From positions 1 to 14,149 of the forward strand of contig UQMJ01000040.1 of the NCBI GenBank assembly GCA_900542035.1: DNA of 14,149 nucleotides. The letters are read 5' to 3'. Source of the stretch: an uncultured Clostridium sp. (GTDB lineage Bacteria; Bacillota; Clostridia; Lachnospirales; Lachnospiraceae). Position 1 is the first letter of the stretch. The number at the start of each line of letters is the position of its first letter. Under the pieces are notes generated by a model, which was not told the DNA's origin, did no database searches, and saw only the letters and a program-made list of their open reading frames with translations. Positions 12,764 through 14,149 of this stretch are shown piece after piece. Both the position numbers and the translations under genes were made by a program.

Positions 12764-13144
12764 TTATTTTTCCTTGCTTATCATGTACGATTGAAAACTC
12801 TTTTGACAGCCATTTTTTTCATAAAACTTTTCTGCTGCTGGTTGAGAACCAAAATATAGCATGGTAGGCGTATTGTCTTTTGCAAGCTGAAGAAGTTTAC
12901 TTCCAATTCCTTGTCTTTGATATTGAGGGAGAACAAGCAGTTCTGTGATTGTCCCAAAATAGTAACCATCAGAAAGAATACGCAAACACCCGACTAATTT
13001 TTTATCGTCATAGGCTGTTATATTCAGTGTTTTCGATAAGGCCTGCCTTGTTTGTTCCATATCATAATTGCCTTTCCATACTTGATTAACAAAAGAAATA
13101 AACATTGATACATCAAGGGTTTTATCGTCTACTTTGTAATCCAT
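12764..13144 (-). CDS. Small GNAT-family N-acetyltransferase
   Basis: The protein has 126 residues. The start is supported by GGAGG 7-8 nt upstream on the minus strand. Visible GNAT parts are the N-terminal helices (DVSMFISFVNQVW), the strand NITAYDDKKLVGCLRILSDG, the catalytic core strand TITELLVLPQYQRQG, the acetyl-CoA loop QRQGIGSKLL near residues 81-90, and SQPAAEKFYEKNGCQKSF near the C-terminus. It is compact, lacking extra domains. The acceptor (amine, peptide, antibiotic) cannot be predicted. It lies 23 bp downstream of the membrane-protein gene and is probably co-transcribed with it. No clear terminator follows; the AT-rich stretch near 12725-12745 has only a short palindrome. Confidence 0.88.
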   Translation of the reverse strand: MDYKVDDKTLDVSMFISFVNQVWKGNYDMEQTRQALSKTLNITAYDDKKLVGCLRILSDGYYFGTITELLVLPQYQRQGIGSKLLQLAKDNTPTMLYFGSQPAAEKFYEKNGCQKSFQSYMISKEK

Positions 13145-13167
13145 TATGATTCCTCCGAATAAAAATT

Positions 13168-14031
13168 TTAGAAAATACCAGGTACTAACGTGGCTATCAT
13201 CATGCCGCCAAAAAAGGAAATAATATTAGCTGCCAGAGCATAGGAAACCGTTCTCGTGATGGAAATTTGCGGATCGCCGTTTTTACGGAATAAGAACACA
13301 TAAGCGGCAGCTTCCAGGATAAACACCAGAATTTCAAGAAGAATGTAGCATAATATAAACATATAGGCTCCGCGATAGTAGTTGATGATGTTCAAAAGAA
13401 CATTCAGCCCAACCTGTGTTGCAAAATTGACCGCAAAGACAGCGGCAATCAGCTTCTTCTTACGCAGCCCAAACAGCCATGCAGTGGCAATTTCCAAACC
13501 TATTGTAATGACCACGCGGCAGACAAAAGAAACCGCTTCCCAAGTGAAATCGTAGGCGCTGTCATCCACACAGCTGATTTCCAATCCGTCCATTACCACT
13601 CGGAAATAACTGTCGAAGGCATATCTTTCATAGATATCGCTGACTGTATAGGTGCCGGATTCTGGATAGTACAATAGGATCTTAAAACTAGAAGGCGGAT
13701 AATAAGCCCAGTTCAGCTCTTTTTTCTCGCTGCACAGCCATCCCCGCTGAAGAAAAAAGTAGCCATCCGCATCCTCATAATCCACAAAGGCCTGCCATAT
13801 GTCTATATCCAGATCGGAGCTGCGGATATGGTCCGGATTCCCGTCCCACGCAGAGGCAGGACCCGTAGAATCGCTTTTCGAGAGCAAGGTACCGTAACAC
13901 ACGTCTTCCCCCATGTTTTCAAAAGTAATATGTATAGATGGCTTTGGTCCGGTATCCGCATAGGCTGTCACTGGAAACACTGCGAATGTTATGACGAAGC
14001 ACACAATCCATATAGCGATCCCTTTTTTCAT
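13168..14031 (-). CDS. Signal-peptide membrane protein with N-terminal extracytoplasmic domain
   Basis: The protein has 287 residues. Residues 1-25 are a signal peptide (basic start, hydrophobic core, likely cleavage after AYA). The mature protein begins DTGPKPSIHITFENMGED, a motif I remember from an uncharacterised Firmicutes membrane protein family. Residues 26-160 form an extracytoplasmic, aspartate- and tyrosine-rich domain with three cysteines (45, 100, 154). Four transmembrane helices follow at about 165-187, 192-212, 222-248 and 262-284, with basic RKKK near 190 on the cytoplasmic side. A promoter lies at 14087-14115. The ribosome binding site (GAGAGGA) is rather far, about 13 nt from the ATG. 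Function unknown; sensing or transport are guesses. Confidence 0.75.
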   Translation of the reverse strand: MKKGIAIWIVCFVITFAVFPVTAYADTGPKPSIHITFENMGEDVCYGTLLSKSDSTGPASAWDGNPDHIRSSDLDIDIWQAFVDYEDADGYFFLQRGWLCSEKKELNWAYYPPSSFKILLYYPESGTYTVSDIYERYAFDSYFRVVMDGLEISCVDDSAYDFTWEAVSFVCRVVITIGLEIATAWLFGLRKKKLIAAVFAVNFATQVGLNVLLNIINYYRGAYMFILCYILLEILVFILEAAAYVFLFRKNGDPQISITRTVSYALAANIISFFGGMMIATLVPGIF

Positions 14032-14086
14032 ATGATTCCATTTCCTCTCTGAGTTTGGATGTTCCCCTCGGTTCTCTTATGATAGG

Positions 14087-14115
14087 ATTGTACCACAATT
14101 CCGAAAATATGGAAA
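14087..14115 (-). promoter_or_regulatory. Extended -10 promoter for the 13168-14031 gene
   Basis: On the minus strand TTTCCA (plus 14110-14115) and TACAAT (plus 14087-14092) are separated by 17 bp. The -10 carries an upstream TGG (extended). It leaves a leader of about 50 nt before the ATG at 14031. Confidence 0.65.
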
Positions 14116-14149
14116 CAGGCAGATGGATCCTCCGGCAGCCATAATACAA

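Overview
The window looks like chromosome from an anaerobic, low-to-mid GC Firmicute, most likely a gut Lachnospiraceae or related Clostridia. The grounds are strong AGGAGG-type ribosome binding sites, TTGACA/TATAAT promoters with extended TGn -10 elements, a phosphotransferase (PTS) sugar operon, a dehydrogenase-type meso-diaminopimelate pathway gene, and several small hypothetical proteins of Clostridia type. I see no rRNA, tRNA, CRISPR array or intact mobile element.

Layout. (1) Positions 1-744: the 3' end of a YoaP-type GNAT acetyltransferase, then a second GNAT gene broken by one in-frame TGA where a Trp is expected. (2) Positions 911-3836: a compact forward operon of six genes: a P-loop kinase, a membrane-anchored protein, a DHFR/RibD-fold reductase, two multi-pass membrane proteins and a second membrane-anchored protein. 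Two starts are TTG, and gaps are very short or overlapping. (3) Positions 3853-10103: a beta-glucoside/beta-galactoside PTS operon. Two tandem promoters precede a LicR/MtlR-type PRD regulator. It is followed by lactose/cellobiose-family EIIB, EIIC and EIIA, a GH1 enzyme carrying the Ser/Lys/Tyr 6-phosphate-binding signature, and a Crp/Fnr-type regulator at the end of the enzyme gene. (4) Positions 10113-11283: meso-diaminopimelate dehydrogenase with its own near-consensus promoter and a structured leader of about 150 nt. (5) Positions 11310-12121 (minus): two uncharacterised alpha-helical proteins, the larger with three internal repeats of about 29 residues, divergent from a 53-residue protein (12208-12369) that ends in a clear terminator. 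(6) Positions 12465-12763: non-coding or decayed sequence. (7) Positions 12764-14115 (minus): a signal-peptide-bearing membrane protein and a small GNAT acetyltransferase behind an extended -10 promoter.

How they work together. In region 3 the PTS would import and phosphorylate a beta-linked disaccharide or beta-glucoside, the GH1 enzyme would cleave the phosphorylated product, and the PRD regulator would sense PTS phosphorylation. The Crp/Fnr protein may add a second signal. Ddh makes meso-DAP for peptidoglycan and lysine and appears to be transcribed separately.

Nothing here is clearly a new defence or mobile system. The most interesting points are the PRD regulator that has lost three of its four usual regulatory histidines, the triple-repeat protein with its partner, the structured ddh leader, the tandem promoters with a tiny cysteine-containing ORF, and the nonsense-interrupted GNAT gene.
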